Shown here one piece after another: positions 55,248-64,000 of a DNA stretch of 64,000 nt. Source of the DNA: Photobacterium piscicola (lineage in GTDB: Bacteria > Pseudomonadota > Gammaproteobacteria > Enterobacterales > Vibrionaceae); the NCBI RefSeq assembly GCF_900166965.1, contig NZ_FUZI01000006.1, forward strand, positions 1 to 64,000, given 5' to 3'. A program made the translations under genes and the position numbers. Under the pieces are notes generated by a model that saw nothing but the letters and a program-made list of their open reading frames with translations, did no database searches and was not told the origin of the DNA. Numbering within the stretch: position 1 is the stretch's first letter; each line of letters begins with the position of its first letter.

Positions 55248-56123
55248 ATGAAATATTCACTTGGGCCATTACTCTATTTTTGGCCTCAGCATGATGTTGA
55301 AACCTTCTATCAACAAGCTAAGCATAGCAACGTTGATATTATTTATTTAGGGGAAACAGTATGCTCTAAGCGTCGCGCACTTAAAGCGGCACAATGGATT
55401 GATATTGCAAAAGATCTTGCCACCAATGGTAAGCAAGTCGTGCTATCAACCATGGCATTGCTAGAAGCCCCTAGCGAAGTTAACATCATGAAAAAATATA
55501 TCGATAATGGCGACTTTATTGTAGAAGCTAACGATGTATCTGCTATTCAGTTAGCTTCACAAAACAAAGTTCCGTTTGTGGTTGGACCCGCCGTTAATTG
55601 CTATAACGCCCAAACGCTACAACTGTTTGTTAAACAAGGCATGACTCGCTGGTGTATGCCGGTAGAACTGTCTCGTGATTGGTTAAGTAATACGCTAACC
55701 GAATGTGAAAAACTGGGGATCCGCCAACAATTTGAAACTGAGGTCTTTAGTTATGGCTATCTACCATTAGCTTATTCTGCCCGCTGCTTTACTGCTCGTG
55801 CTGAAAATAAAGCCAAAGATGATTGCGAAACTTGCTGTATTAAATACCCGCAAGGGATCACAGTTAATAGCCAAGAAGATCAAAAAATCTTTACGCTTAA
55901 TGGCATTCAAACTCAATCGGGTTACTGTTATAACTTGATTAATGATTTGAAAGGTATGAAAGACATGGTCGATGTGGTGCGATTAAGCCCAATGGGGTTA
56001 GACACGCTGACATTGATTGATGACTTCCGTGCTAATGAACAAGGTACGATTCGTCACCCACTTGCGGATGGGCATCAATGTAATGGCTATTGGCATAATC
56101 TAGCCGGATTGGATATTCGCTAA
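55248..56123 (+). CDS. ubiV: O2-independent ubiquinone hydroxylation protein UbiV
   Basis: A 291-residue U32-family partner of UbiU. Cluster cysteines Cys39, Cys180, Cys193 and Cys197 are all present (an additional Cys196 is adjacent). It begins MKYSLGPLLYFWPQHDVETF. Translation is likely coupled to ubiU. The stop is immediately followed by a short tandem repeat and a bidirectional terminator. Confidence 0.96.
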   Translation: MKYSLGPLLYFWPQHDVETFYQQAKHSNVDIIYLGETVCSKRRALKAAQWIDIAKDLATNGKQVVLSTMALLEAPSEVNIMKKYIDNGDFIVEANDVSAIQLASQNKVPFVVGPAVNCYNAQTLQLFVKQGMTRWCMPVELSRDWLSNTLTECEKLGIRQQFETEVFSYGYLPLAYSARCFTARAENKAKDDCETCCIKYPQGITVNSQEDQKIFTLNGIQTQSGYCYNLINDLKGMKDMVDVVRLSPMGLDTLTLIDDFRANEQGTIRHPLADGHQCNGYWHNLAGLDIR

Positions 56124-56125
56124 AG

Positions 56126-56167
56126 GTTCGAGGCTCGAGGTTCGAGGTTCGAGGTTCGAGGTTCGAA
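56126..56167 (+). repeat. 7-bp tandem repeat GTTCGAG, about six copies
   Basis: GTTCGAG, GCTCGAG, GTTCGAG (three more) and GTTCGAA follow one another from 56126 to 56167, directly after ubiV. It is too short and too regular for CRISPR; it behaves like a variable-number tandem repeat. Confidence 0.9.
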
Positions 56168-56173
56168 AAGAAT

Positions 56174-56208
56174 AAAAATAGCCGCTGATGATAGCGGCTA
56201 TTTTTATC
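56174..56208. terminator. Bidirectional terminator between ubiV and nlpI
   Basis: AAAAATAGCCGC and (A)GCGGCTATTTTT form a strong stem between convergent genes. Confidence 0.88.
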
Positions 56209-56212
56209 GACA

Positions 56213-57121
56213 TTATTTCACTGATGCACTTGGCGAAGAAGACGCCGCGGCTGCATTTTCTTCTGCTGTAAAAATACGATTTAGCTCTAATATAGAGAAT
56301 CGATGTTCAACAAATTCATACACATTTCCCGCTAAAGCAAGCTTATATAACATCACCGCCGTTGGATAATCTTGTTTATTTTGATAGGTCTGTGCTAAAT
56401 AAAAATACCCTTCCGTCAGTCGCAGTGCTAATTGTTGATTATCTTTACTCTGCTCGGCAATCTCGGTTAAGAACTGCTCTTCAGTGATCTCACCAAGATA
56501 CATTCTAACGATCTGCCAACCCCAATCTTTTTTATCACTGACCGCATAACGTTGTTGAAGTAAGGTTCTAGCTTGCTCTGGCGTATATTTCAAATCATTA
56601 ATGTATAACCAAATAACACGGTAAGGATCATTTATATTAAGCAGGTAATGAGGCAATAAATCTTCATTTGCAAGTGTATAACGTTCGCCATAATAAAGCG
56701 CTATACCACGATTTCGGTGAGCGTAAGGATGCTCAGGGGCTAAATCTAACGTTGAATCAAACGATTCATAAGCAGAATCAAACATGCCCATTTGAGTAAA
56801 AATCACCCCAGCTACATTAAATAAATCCGGCTGGTTTGGATTAATCGTGAGTGACTTATTAAAATCAAGTCGCGCCAAATCACGTAGACCTAAACTGTCA
56901 TGCAACAAACCACGATCATAATAAATAGTGGCTAGTGTTGTTGGCGGAATATTGGGTTGTTGTAATATTTGTTCAATCCGTGCCAACTGAATCTGTTGTT
57001 GAAAATTAGCTTGATAAGGGACAGCCATCGGAGGCTGAGTCCATTGGGTTGGTGCTGTTGAACATCCACTGATAACCAGTGCAGTAGCAATTACAGCATA
57101 TCGAATATGACGTATTATCAA
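56213..57121 (-). CDS. nlpI: Lipoprotein NlpI
   Basis: A 302-residue TPR lipoprotein with lipobox VISGC (Cys about residue 20). The TPR-rich body contains ATIYYDRGLLHDSLGLRDLARLDF and PYAHRNRGIALYYGERY. In E. coli NlpI is an outer-membrane adaptor that brings the protease Prc to peptidoglycan hydrolases. Downstream of pnp in the same orientation, the usual order. Confidence 0.94.
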   Translation of the reverse strand: MIIRHIRYAVIATALVISGCSTAPTQWTQPPMAVPYQANFQQQIQLARIEQILQQPNIPPTTLATIYYDRGLLHDSLGLRDLARLDFNKSLTINPNQPDLFNVAGVIFTQMGMFDSAYESFDSTLDLAPEHPYAHRNRGIALYYGERYTLANEDLLPHYLLNINDPYRVIWLYINDLKYTPEQARTLLQQRYAVSDKKDWGWQIVRMYLGEITEEQFLTEIAEQSKDNQQLALRLTEGYFYLAQTYQNKQDYPTAVMLYKLALAGNVYEFVEHRFSILELNRIFTAEENAAAASSSPSASVK

Positions 57122-57177
57122 CTCAGTTCTCCCTGTGACATTAATGACGATCCAGCGTCTATGACAATATTTAGATC

Positions 57178-57203
57178 AAAAAAAGGGGCTATTAAGCCCC
57201 TTT
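57178..57203 (-). terminator. Terminator after pnp
   Basis: AAAGGGGCT and AGCCCCTTT pair around ATTA; a T-run follows on the minus strand. It lies between pnp and nlpI, so nlpI may have partly independent expression. Confidence 0.82.
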
Positions 57204-57226
57204 ATATCATGATATTAGCAAAACGC

Positions 57227-59350
57227 TTAGCCTTGTGGCTGTTCGTCTTGTGCAGGAGCTGCGGCTGGCGCTTCTACTGCTTCTTTCATGCTTAGACGGA
57301 TACGGCCTTGACGGTCGATTTCAAGTACTTTAACTTGAACTTCCTGACCCATCTGTAGGTAATCAGACACTTTCTCTACACGATCTTGTGAGATTTGAGA
57401 GATGTGAACTAGACCTTCTTTAGTACCGATAACTGATACAAACGCACCGAAATCAACGATACGCATTACTTTACCAGTGTAAACACGGCCAACTTCAACG
57501 TCAGCAGTGATTTCTTCGATACGACGGATTGCTTCTTGTGCAGCAGTACCTTCAGTCGCAGCGATCTTCACTGTACCATCATCTTCGATTTCGATTGTAG
57601 TACCAGTTTCTTCAGTAAGTGCACGGATAACTGCACCACCTTTACCGATAACATCTTTGATCTTCTCAGGGTTGATCTTCATCATGTGAATGCGAGGAGC
57701 AAACTGAGAGATCTCTTCACGAGGAGAGTTAATTGCATTATCCATTACGCTAAGGATGTGCTTACGCGCGCCTTTAGCTTGGTTAAGTGCAATTTCCATG
57801 ATCTCTTTAGTGATACCTTCAATCTTGATATCCATCTGAAGTGCTGTGATACCGTCGTCAGTACCCGCAACTTTAAAGTCCATGTCACCTAGGTGATCTT
57901 CGTCACCAAGGATGTCAGAAAGAACAACGAAATCATCGCCTTCTTTCACAAGACCCATTGCGATACCCGCAACAGATGATTTGATTGGCACACCAGCATC
58001 CATAAGTGCTAGTGAAGTACCACATACAGAAGCCATTGAAGATGAACCGTTAGATTCAGTGATTTCTGATACTACACGTACTGTGTATGGGAATTCGTCA
58101 ACAGATGGCATTACTGCAGCAATACCACGCTTCGCCAACTTACCGTGACCAATTTCACGACGCTTAGGCGAACCAACGAAACCAGTTTCACCTACACAGT
58201 ATGGAGGGAAATTGTAGTGAAGAAGGAAGTGATCTTTCTTCTCACCCATGATGCTATCAATGATTTGTGCATCACGTTGTGTACCAAGCGTTGCCGTAAC
58301 AAGTGCTTGTGTTTCACCACGAGTAAATAGTGAAGAACCGTGCGTACGTGGAAGTACACCAGTACGTACGTCTAGCGCACGAACCATGTCTTTTTCACGA
58401 CCATCGATACGTGGAAGACCAGCAATGATGCGGCCACGTACAACTGTCTTCTCTAGATCGTGGAAGATAGTGTGGATTTCTTTTGCGTTTGCATCAACAT
58501 CTTCAGCAAGAATCGCGTCGTTTACTTCAGCAGCAATCTCGTGGATGCGATCGTAACGCGCCATTTTTTCAGTGATTTGGTAAGCTTCAACCAGCTTAGC
58601 TTCAGCTAACTCAGCGATCTTAGTTTTAAGCGCTGTGTTCTCAGCAGGTGCAGCCCAATCCCAAGCAGGAGTTGCAACTTCAGCAGCAAACTCATTGATT
58701 GCATTGATAACAACTTGTTGTTGATCGTGACCGAAAACAACTGCTTGTAGCATTTGCTCTTCAGATAGACGATCAGCTTCTGATTCAACCATTAGCACTG
58801 CGTCTTTAGTACCAGCAACAACAAGATCTAGACGACTTGCTTCTAGCTCTTCATTGCTTGGGTTAAGAACGAATTGATCGTTAATGTAACCAACACGTGC
58901 CGCACCGATAGGACCATTGAATGGAATACCAGAAATAGCAAGTGCTGCAGAAGTACCAATCATTGTAACCATATCAGGGTTAACAGCAGGGTTTACAGAA
59001 ACCACTGTTGCAATAACTTGTACTTCGTTTTTGAAATCGTCAGGGAATAGCGGACGGATTGGACGGTCGATTAGACGTGCAGTCAGTGTTTCGCCTTCAG
59101 AAGGACGGCCTTCACGCTTGAAGAAACCACCAGGGATTTTACCTGCAGCGTAAGTACGCTCTTGGTAGTTTACTGTTAGCGGGAAGAAGTCTTGGCCTTC
59201 TACTGCTGTTTTCTTACCAACAACAGAAACGAACACTGAAGTGTCGTCCATGCTAACCATTACTGCAGCAGTCGCTTGACGTGCTATAACACCAGTCTCT
59301 AGAGTAACCGTGTGGTTACCGTACTGGAAAGTCTTTACGATAGGATTCAC
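57227..59350 (-). CDS. pnp: Polynucleotide phosphorylase
   Basis: A 707-residue phosphorolytic 3'-5' exoribonuclease and degradosome component. Two RNase PH domains are separated by a helical linker (active-site block about [19 protein letters not shown]), followed by a KH domain ([20 protein letters not shown]) and an S1 domain ([18 protein letters not shown]). Starts [21 protein letters not shown] long hairpin in its leader suggests the classical RNase III/PNPase autoregulation. Confidence 0.98.
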   Translation of the reverse strand: MNPIVKTFQYGNHTVTLETGVIARQATAAVMVSMDDTSVFVSVVGKKTAVEGQDFFPLTVNYQERTYAAGKIPGGFFKREGRPSEGETLTARLIDRPIRPLFPDDFKNEVQVIATVVSVNPAVNPDMVTMIGTSAALAISGIPFNGPIGAARVGYINDQFVLNPSNEELEASRLDLVVAGTKDAVLMVESEADRLSEEQMLQAVVFGHDQQQVVINAINEFAAEVATPAWDWAAPAENTALKTKIAELAEAKLVEAYQITEKMARYDRIHEIAAEVNDAILAEDVDANAKEIHTIFHDLEKTVVRGRIIAGLPRIDGREKDMVRALDVRTGVLPRTHGSSLFTRGETQALVTATLGTQRDAQIIDSIMGEKKDHFLLHYNFPPYCVGETGFVGSPKRREIGHGKLAKRGIAAVMPSVDEFPYTVRVVSEITESNGSSSMASVCGTSLALMDAGVPIKSSVAGIAMGLVKEGDDFVVLSDILGDEDHLGDMDFKVAGTDDGITALQMDIKIEGITKEIMEIALNQAKGARKHILSVMDNAINSPREEISQFAPRIHMMKINPEKIKDVIGKGGAVIRALTEETGTTIEIEDDGTVKIAATEGTAAQEAIRRIEEITADVEVGRVYTGKVMRIVDFGAFVSVIGTKEGLVHISQISQDRVEKVSDYLQMGQEVQVKVLEIDRQGRIRLSMKEAVEAPAAAPAQDEQPQG

Positions 59351-59743
59351 GTGAATTTCCTTAAATATATTCCGCTTTCTATTTGCAGGTCAATTATAAC
59401 CAACACAAACATAAGCGTCATGTAATGATGTCCACTTTTGTAATGATTTACGTATCGCGACTAATGAAAGTTCTCATAATCAAGAAAAACTTTTATTAGC
59501 CGCGACCTGAAGGTCGAGGAAAACGACTCGCAAAGTCATAACAAGTGGAAATAGGCAGTTATTTACTCGGCACCCATCATATCTCTGCGAAAGCATTCAT
59601 ACAACAAACTTGAGCTTAACTCCGGTACAGATAGTAGACGAAATTATGAAAGATGACAGGGGGACGTATAAATAATAGCGGTATCTATAATAAAAAGAGC
59701 AGATAAAAAGAAAGGAGCCTAGGGCTCCTTTCTTAAAGCAATC
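59351..59743 (-). promoter_or_regulatory. pnp leader and rpsO-pnp gap
   Basis: A gap of about 390 bp with no gene. On the minus strand it carries the rpsO terminator (59708-59734), a possible pnp promoter region, and at 59504-59456 a long stem built from CGCG, CTAAT/ATTAG and AGTT/AACT pairings. This resembles the pnp leader hairpin that RNase III cuts so that PNPase can repress its own translation. A small perfect hairpin CGACCT-GA-AGGTCG overlaps its base. Confidence 0.65.
59708..59734 (-). terminator. Terminator after rpsO
   Basis: AAGAAAGGAGCC and GGCTCCTTTCTT are perfect 12-bp arms around TAG, with T-rich sequence beyond on the minus strand, right after the rpsO stop. Confidence 0.88.
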
Positions 59744-60013
59744 TTAGCGACGTAGGCCTAGACGCTTGATCAAGTCTTGGTAACGATCTAGGTTTTTACC
59801 TTTAAGGTAATCTAGAAGCTTACGACGACGAGAAACCATGCGTAGTAAACCGCGACGGCTGTGGTGGTCATGCTTGTGGTTAGCAAAGTGACCTTGAAGG
59901 TGGTTGATTTGCGCTGTTAAAAGTGCAACCTGAACTTCAGGAGAACCAGTATCATTTTCACATTGTGCGTAATCTGCAACGATTGCTGCTTTAGTTTCTG
60001 CATTCAGAGACAT
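59744..60013 (-). CDS. rpsO: 30S ribosomal protein S15
   Basis: An 89-residue S15, same length as in E. coli, which binds 16S rRNA early in 30S assembly. Recognised from [20 protein letters not shown] and [20 protein letters not shown]. Has its own promoter upstream and a strong terminator downstream. Part of the infB-rbfA-truB-rpsO-pnp order. Confidence 0.98.
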   Translation of the reverse strand: MSLNAETKAAIVADYAQCENDTGSPEVQVALLTAQINHLQGHFANHKHDHHSRRGLLRMVSRRRKLLDYLKGKNLDRYQDLIKRLGLRR

Positions 60014-60084
60014 AACTCATTCCTAATACAAGATGTTTTAATTTGTGCCGCCAATCTCTGATTCAGCCGACACCCAAGCCGCGG

Positions 60085-60113
60085 ATTATACTGATCAGCG
60101 GAACTAACTACAA
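60085..60113 (-). promoter_or_regulatory. rpsO promoter
   Basis: On the minus strand, -35 TTGTAG (60113-60108) and consensus -10 TATAAT (60090-60085) with 17-bp spacing, then a GC-rich discriminator CCGCGG. Fits a strong, growth-rate-controlled ribosomal protein promoter. Confidence 0.75.
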
Positions 60114-60211
60114 GCGAATAATTAACCAGTTTTATTTTTAATCTCAAGCAACTCACACACAATAATCATGATGATTTCGTGTGCATAATAACGAGCGATC
60201 GGCTGGTATCA

Positions 60212-61159
60212 TTATTGTTCTTGTTCGTTTGCCATTACTCGTTTTGGTGCCAACATGCCTTTTGCATCAATGGTACCAACACCAATAAACTCAGCAGTAT
60301 CCCCAACGGTAATACGCACTAAAGTGCCTTCAGCGGGAACAACCTCGGCAGCAACAGGATTACCATGTAGTACATGCACAGCCGCTTCTGCTGTAATATT
60401 TACTGCTGGTAAATCTTGTACCGCAGTATCAGTTGGCAATAATAATGCATCTAATACTGTACCGGGTTCAATTTCATCCGCTATAGCTTGGTCAAGCATC
60501 GCCTGTAGCTGCTCAATCGTTACCATACGCTCATAAGGAAAGTTAGATACGCCAGTACGACGTAAGTAAGTCACATGAGCGCCACAACCTAGCATTTCAC
60601 CAAGATCATCAACAATAGTACGAATGTATGTGCCTTTTGACACATGCAGTTCCATTTCAACTTCGTTGTTATCAAAGCGCAGTAACTCAACTGAATACAC
60701 GGTAATCTTACGCGATTCACGAGGAATAGAAATTCCTTCACGCGCGTATTCATATAATTTACGGCCTTGATACTTTAATGCTGAGTACATCGATGGAATT
60801 TGATCAGTCGTGCCACGAAAGCTATCAATACAAGCTTCAAGTTGATCGCGTTCAACATTTACAGCGCGGGTTTCAACCACTTCACCATCAGAATCAGAGG
60901 TATCAGTACGCTCGCCTAATTTAGCAACCACACGATAACGCTTATCTGAATCTAATAAAAATTGTGAAAACTTGGTCGCTTCACCAAAACAAAGCGGTAA
61001 CATGCCCGTCGCTAAAGGATCAAGCGCACCAGTATGGCCCGCTTTTTGTGCAAAAAAGATACGTTTCACTTTTTGCAGGGTATCGTTAGAACTAATGCCT
61101 GTTGGTTTATCAACCAAGATCACACCGTTAATTGGACGACCTTTACGACGACGTGCCAT
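60212..61159 (-). CDS. truB: tRNA pseudouridine-55 synthase TruB
   Basis: A 315-residue enzyme that makes pseudouridine 55 in tRNA T loops. Catalytic Asp lies in [19 protein letters not shown]; the N-terminal [15 protein letters not shown] and [18 protein letters not shown] blocks are also typical. Length matches E. coli TruB (314). Two bases separate it from rbfA, so translation is coupled. Confidence 0.97.
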   Translation of the reverse strand: MARRRKGRPINGVILVDKPTGISSNDTLQKVKRIFFAQKAGHTGALDPLATGMLPLCFGEATKFSQFLLDSDKRYRVVAKLGERTDTSDSDGEVVETRAVNVERDQLEACIDSFRGTTDQIPSMYSALKYQGRKLYEYAREGISIPRESRKITVYSVELLRFDNNEVEMELHVSKGTYIRTIVDDLGEMLGCGAHVTYLRRTGVSNFPYERMVTIEQLQAMLDQAIADEIEPGTVLDALLLPTDTAVQDLPAVNITAEAAVHVLHGNPVAAEVVPAEGTLVRITVGDTAEFIGVGTIDAKGMLAPKRVMANEQEQ

Positions 61160-61161
61160 GT

Positions 61162-61563
61162 TTACTCCTCGCCTTTTTCTGCTTCGTCTTCATCACCACG
61201 ACGATCTTCATCGTCACGTACCGCTTTAGATACTAGGTTTGAAATACGCATACCTTCAGTTAACGACTGATCGAAAATGAAGTTAAGTTCAGGTGTCACA
61301 CGTAGGCGAATCTCTTTACCTAGTAGTGAACGGATGTAAGGTGCCATTTCACGTAATGCTTCTAAACTACCTTCAGCAGTTTGCTCACCAATTGGGAAAA
61401 ACGTTACATAAATTTTGGCGTAGTTCATATCACGCGATACATCAACACTTGAAATAGTAGTCATTGCAATCGCAGGATCTTTGATCTCACGCTGTAAAAT
61501 TACAGCCAATTCTTTTTGTAGCTGTTGCGCTACACGTTGGGTACGGCTAAATTCTTTTGCCAT
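61162..61563 (-). CDS. rbfA: Ribosome-binding factor A
   Basis: A 133-residue KH-fold 30S maturation and cold-shock factor (E. coli also 133). It begins [20 protein letters not shown], with the core [21 protein letters not shown] and an acidic C-terminal tail. Between infB and truB. Confidence 0.97.
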   Translation of the reverse strand: MAKEFSRTQRVAQQLQKELAVILQREIKDPAIAMTTISSVDVSRDMNYAKIYVTFFPIGEQTAEGSLEALREMAPYIRSLLGKEIRLRVTPELNFIFDQSLTEGMRISNLVSKAVRDDEDRRGDEDEAEKGEE

Positions 61564-61598
61564 TTTCTTGCTCTCTCTAAGAATAATGCTCTTGAAAG

Positions 61599-61622
61599 AA
61601 TGGGGAGCCGAAGCTCCCCATT
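61599..61622 (-). promoter_or_regulatory. UUCG-tetraloop hairpin between infB and rbfA
   Basis: On the minus strand AATGGGGAGC-TTCG-GCTCCCCATT is a perfect 10-bp stem closed by C(UUCG)G, an exceptionally stable RNA tetraloop. No U-run follows, so it looks like an mRNA 3'-end stabiliser or processing element rather than a terminator. Confidence 0.75.
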
Positions 61623-61661
61623 ATCATTATCATGTTGAAAAACAACTATCTACACTGATTA

Positions 61662-64000
61662 TTAATCAAGTGTACGTTGGATTTCAATAATTTCGAATAC
61701 TTCGATCTGGTCACCAACGCGAACGTCGTTGTAGTTCTTAACGCCGATACCACACTCGTAACCGTTCTTAACTTCAGGCACGTCATCTTTAAAGCGACGT
61801 AGTGACTCAAGCTCACCTTCGTAGATAACTACGTTTTCACGTAGAACACGAATAGGGTTGTTACGCTTGATAGTACCTTCAGTAACCATACAACCCGCGA
61901 TTGCGCCGATCTTAGGTGACTTAAATACGTCACGTACTTCAGCAAGACCAATGATCTCTTGCTTGAACTCAGGAGACAACATACCGCCCATCGCCGCTTT
62001 AACTTCGTCGATTAGTTGGTAGATGATTGAGTAGTAACGTAAGTCTAGGTTTTCATTTTCGATTGTTTGACGCGCAGACGCATCAGCACGAACGTTGAAA
62101 CCAAGTACGATAGCGTTAGAAGCTGCTGCAAGTACTGCATCAGTTTCAGTGATTGCACCAACACCTGAACCTACAATGTTAACTTTAACTTCATCAGTTG
62201 AAAGTTTACGTAGTGAGTCAGCAATTGCTTCAACAGAACCTTGAACGTCAGCTTTAAGCACAACGTTTAGCTCAGCAACTTCACCAGCTTCCATGTTAGC
62301 AAACATGTTTTCTAGTTTAGATTTTTGTTGACGTGCTAGTTTAACATCACGGAATTTACCTTGACGGTAAAGTGCAACTTCACGTGCTTTACGCTCATCA
62401 CGTACAACAGTCGCTTCGTCACCTGATGATGGAACACCAGAAAGACCAAGGATCTCAACAGGAATAGATGGACCTGCTGATTCAATTTCTTGACCTTGTT
62501 CGTTGCGCATTGCACGAATACGACCATGCATTAGACCACAAAGAACGATATCGCCTTTACGCAACGTACCTTCTTGAACAAGTACAGTTGCTACAGGACC
62601 ACGGCCTTTATCAAGACGTGATTCGATAACTACGCCAGATGCCATGCCTTCTTCAACTGCTGTTAGCTCAAGAATTTCTGACTGAAGTAGAATTGCTTCT
62701 AGTAGACCATCGATGTTAGTACCTTGTTTCGCAGAGATGTGAACAAACATGTTCTCACCGCCCCACTCTTCAGGCATAACGTCGTATTGAGCTAACTCAT
62801 TCTTCACGTTGTCTGGGTTTGCATCTTCTTTATCGATCTTGTTTACCGCAACGATCAAAGGTACACCAGCCGCTTTTGCGTGCTGAATTGCTTCGATTGT
62901 TTGTGGCATTACGCCATCGTCTGCTGCAACTACAAGTACAACGATATCTGTCGCTTGAGCACCACGAGCACGCATAGCAGTAAACGCTGCGTGTCCAGGA
63001 GTATCAAGGAACGTGATCATGCCGTTTTCAGTTTCAACATGGTAAGCACCGATGTGCTGTGTAATACCACCAGCTTCGCCTGAAGCAACGTGTGCTTTAC
63101 GAATGTAGTCAAGTGTTGATGTTTTACCGTGGTCAACGTGACCCATGATAGTAACAACAGGTGCACGAGAAACTTTTAATAAGTCTTCTGCATTACGGTC
63201 AGAAAGCACTGCTTCTTCAAGCTCGTTTTCTTTACGTAGAATAACTTTGTGACCCATTTCTTCAGCAACTAGTGATGCAGTTTCTTGGTCAATGATTTGG
63301 TTGATAGTCGCCATAGCGCCCATCTTCATCATTACCTTGATAACTTCAACGCCTTTAACAGACATTTTGTTCGCTAGCTCAGCAACGGTAATCGTTTCAC
63401 CGATAACAACATCTTGCTTAGCAACTTGTGCTGTTTTATCAAAACCATGCTGCATTGAAGCAGGTTTGTTCATTTGAGGCTTACCGCGACCACGTTGGTT
63501 ACGACCGCCACGGCCACCACGTTCGTCTTGCTTAGCCGCTGGCTTTTTCTTTTTACGACGGCGAGAAGTTTCTTCTTTGCGGTCTTGTTCGTCTTCTGCA
63601 GCACGAGCATATGTTGATGTCGTTGTATGGTAATCAGATTTTTCCATACTTACTGCTTGCTCAGGTTTTATCCCGTTTTTCTCGTTCTGTTCTGCCATTT
63701 TGCGAGCCTCTTCTAGCTGACGCTGACTTTCTTCTTCGGCTTTTCGCTTGGCTTCCTCTTCCAGACGACGCTGTAGTACTTCAGCATCTAACTTAGCCTG
63801 TTTGTCAGCGACGATGCGCTTAGCTTTTTCGTCAGCTTTACGCTTATCCTGTTCGGTACGATTCGCTTTATCCTCAGCGTCACGCTTCAATTTCTGTTCT
63901 GCTTCACGCTCAGCAGTTTCTGTTGCCTTACGCTGCTCTTCAGCTTGACGTAATGCAGCTTCCTCTGCCTTACGTTTCGCTGCTTCTTCTGCGGCTTGGT
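61662..64000 (-). CDS. infB: Translation initiation factor IF-2 (5' part outside the window)
   Basis: About 779 codons of IF-2 are present, open at the right edge. N-terminal part: a long charged Ala/Glu/Lys/Arg helix (KRKAEEEAKR-type repeats) typical of enteric IF2 domain II. The GTPase domain starts at [21 protein letters not shown]3 [19 protein letters not shown]4 NKID. The C-terminal domains that bind fMet-tRNA follow, ending [14 protein letters not shown]. It delivers initiator tRNA and joins the subunits. First gene of the leftward rbfA-truB cluster seen here. Confidence 0.98.
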   Translation of the reverse strand, partial: QAAEEAAKRKAEEAALRQAEEQRKATETAEREAEQKLKRDAEDKANRTEQDKRKADEKAKRIVADKQAKLDAEVLQRRLEEEAKRKAEEESQRQLEEARKMAEQNEKNGIKPEQAVSMEKSDYHTTTSTYARAAEDEQDRKEETSRRRKKKKPAAKQDERGGRGGRNQRGRGKPQMNKPASMQHGFDKTAQVAKQDVVIGETITVAELANKMSVKGVEVIKVMMKMGAMATINQIIDQETASLVAEEMGHKVILRKENELEEAVLSDRNAEDLLKVSRAPVVTIMGHVDHGKTSTLDYIRKAHVASGEAGGITQHIGAYHVETENGMITFLDTPGHAAFTAMRARGAQATDIVVLVVAADDGVMPQTIEAIQHAKAAGVPLIVAVNKIDKEDANPDNVKNELAQYDVMPEEWGGENMFVHISAKQGTNIDGLLEAILLQSEILELTAVEEGMASGVVIESRLDKGRGPVATVLVQEGTLRKGDIVLCGLMHGRIRAMRNEQGQEIESAGPSIPVEILGLSGVPSSGDEATVVRDERKAREVALYRQGKFRDVKLARQQKSKLENMFANMEAGEVAELNVVLKADVQGSVEAIADSLRKLSTDEVKVNIVGSGVGAITETDAVLAAASNAIVLGFNVRADASARQTIENENLDLRYYSIIYQLIDEVKAAMGGMLSPEFKQEIIGLAEVRDVFKSPKIGAIAGCMVTEGTIKRNNPIRVLRENVVIYEGELESLRRFKDDVPEVKNGYECGIGVKNYNDVRVGDQIEVFEIIEIQRTLD

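Noticed and set aside
56126..56167. CRISPR array
   Set aside because: The unit is 7 bp with no spacers and no cas genes; it is a simple tandem repeat. No CRISPR array was seen elsewhere in the window.

Overview
The window looks like a chromosomal segment of a Vibrionaceae bacterium, most likely a Photobacterium. The evidence is the 16S rRNA 5' end at the left edge, the tmRNA with tag ANDENFALAA, a moderately AT-rich composition, and gene order typical of Vibrio/Photobacterium chromosome 1. This assignment is inferred from the sequence; no search was run.

Layout. 1-0.54 kb: start of a leftward rRNA operon with leader and promoter. 0.5-3.9 kb: minor type IV pilin cluster (pilV, pilX, pilW, fimT leftward; a pilE-like gene rightward). 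4.2-9.3 kb: heat-shock operon grpE-dnaK-dnaJ (leftward, sigma-32-like promoters) and nadK. 9.4-13.6 kb: SOS-controlled recN, bamE, rnfH-ratA, smpB and ssrA (tmRNA). 13.64-about 19.5 kb: an accessory island directly behind ssrA, the same kind of site used by the V. cholerae TCP island. It carries a truncated tyrosine integrase, a tight three-gene operon (SLATT-like membrane protein, NdpA/YejK-like protein, RelA/SpoT-like synthetase), a frameshifted serine recombinase, gene debris, two tiny acidic or polar proteins, an HTH protein and an unexplained structured segment. This is the part most likely to hold an undescribed system.

19.8-30 kb: a CxxC small protein, HPP membrane protein plus Usp, OxyR-type ahpC-ahpF, an HTH regulator after a long gene-free AT-rich stretch, yjjX, trpR, an inserted TupA-like ATP-grasp gene, and slt. 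30-39 kb: ettA, an M23 peptidase, radA, a double PilZ protein, serB and ytjB. 39-46.7 kb: the nucleoside catabolism block deoC-deoA-deoB-deoD with nupC, whose promoter shows CRP/CytR-like architecture, and a TatD-family gene. 46.8-51.8 kb: prfC, holD-rimI, gldA, yhbS and ubiT. 52-56 kb: a PAS-GGDEF-EAL protein and ubiU-ubiV. 56-64 kb: the leftward translation/RNA decay operon infB (partial)-rbfA-truB-rpsO-pnp-nlpI.

Functional links: UbiT with UbiU/UbiV serves O2-independent ubiquinone synthesis (an FNR-like site precedes ubiU). NupC imports nucleosides for the Deo enzymes. SmpB and tmRNA rescue stalled ribosomes. AhpC/AhpF detoxify peroxides. The three-gene island operon is proposed, by inference only, to be an antiphage or stress-signalling module.
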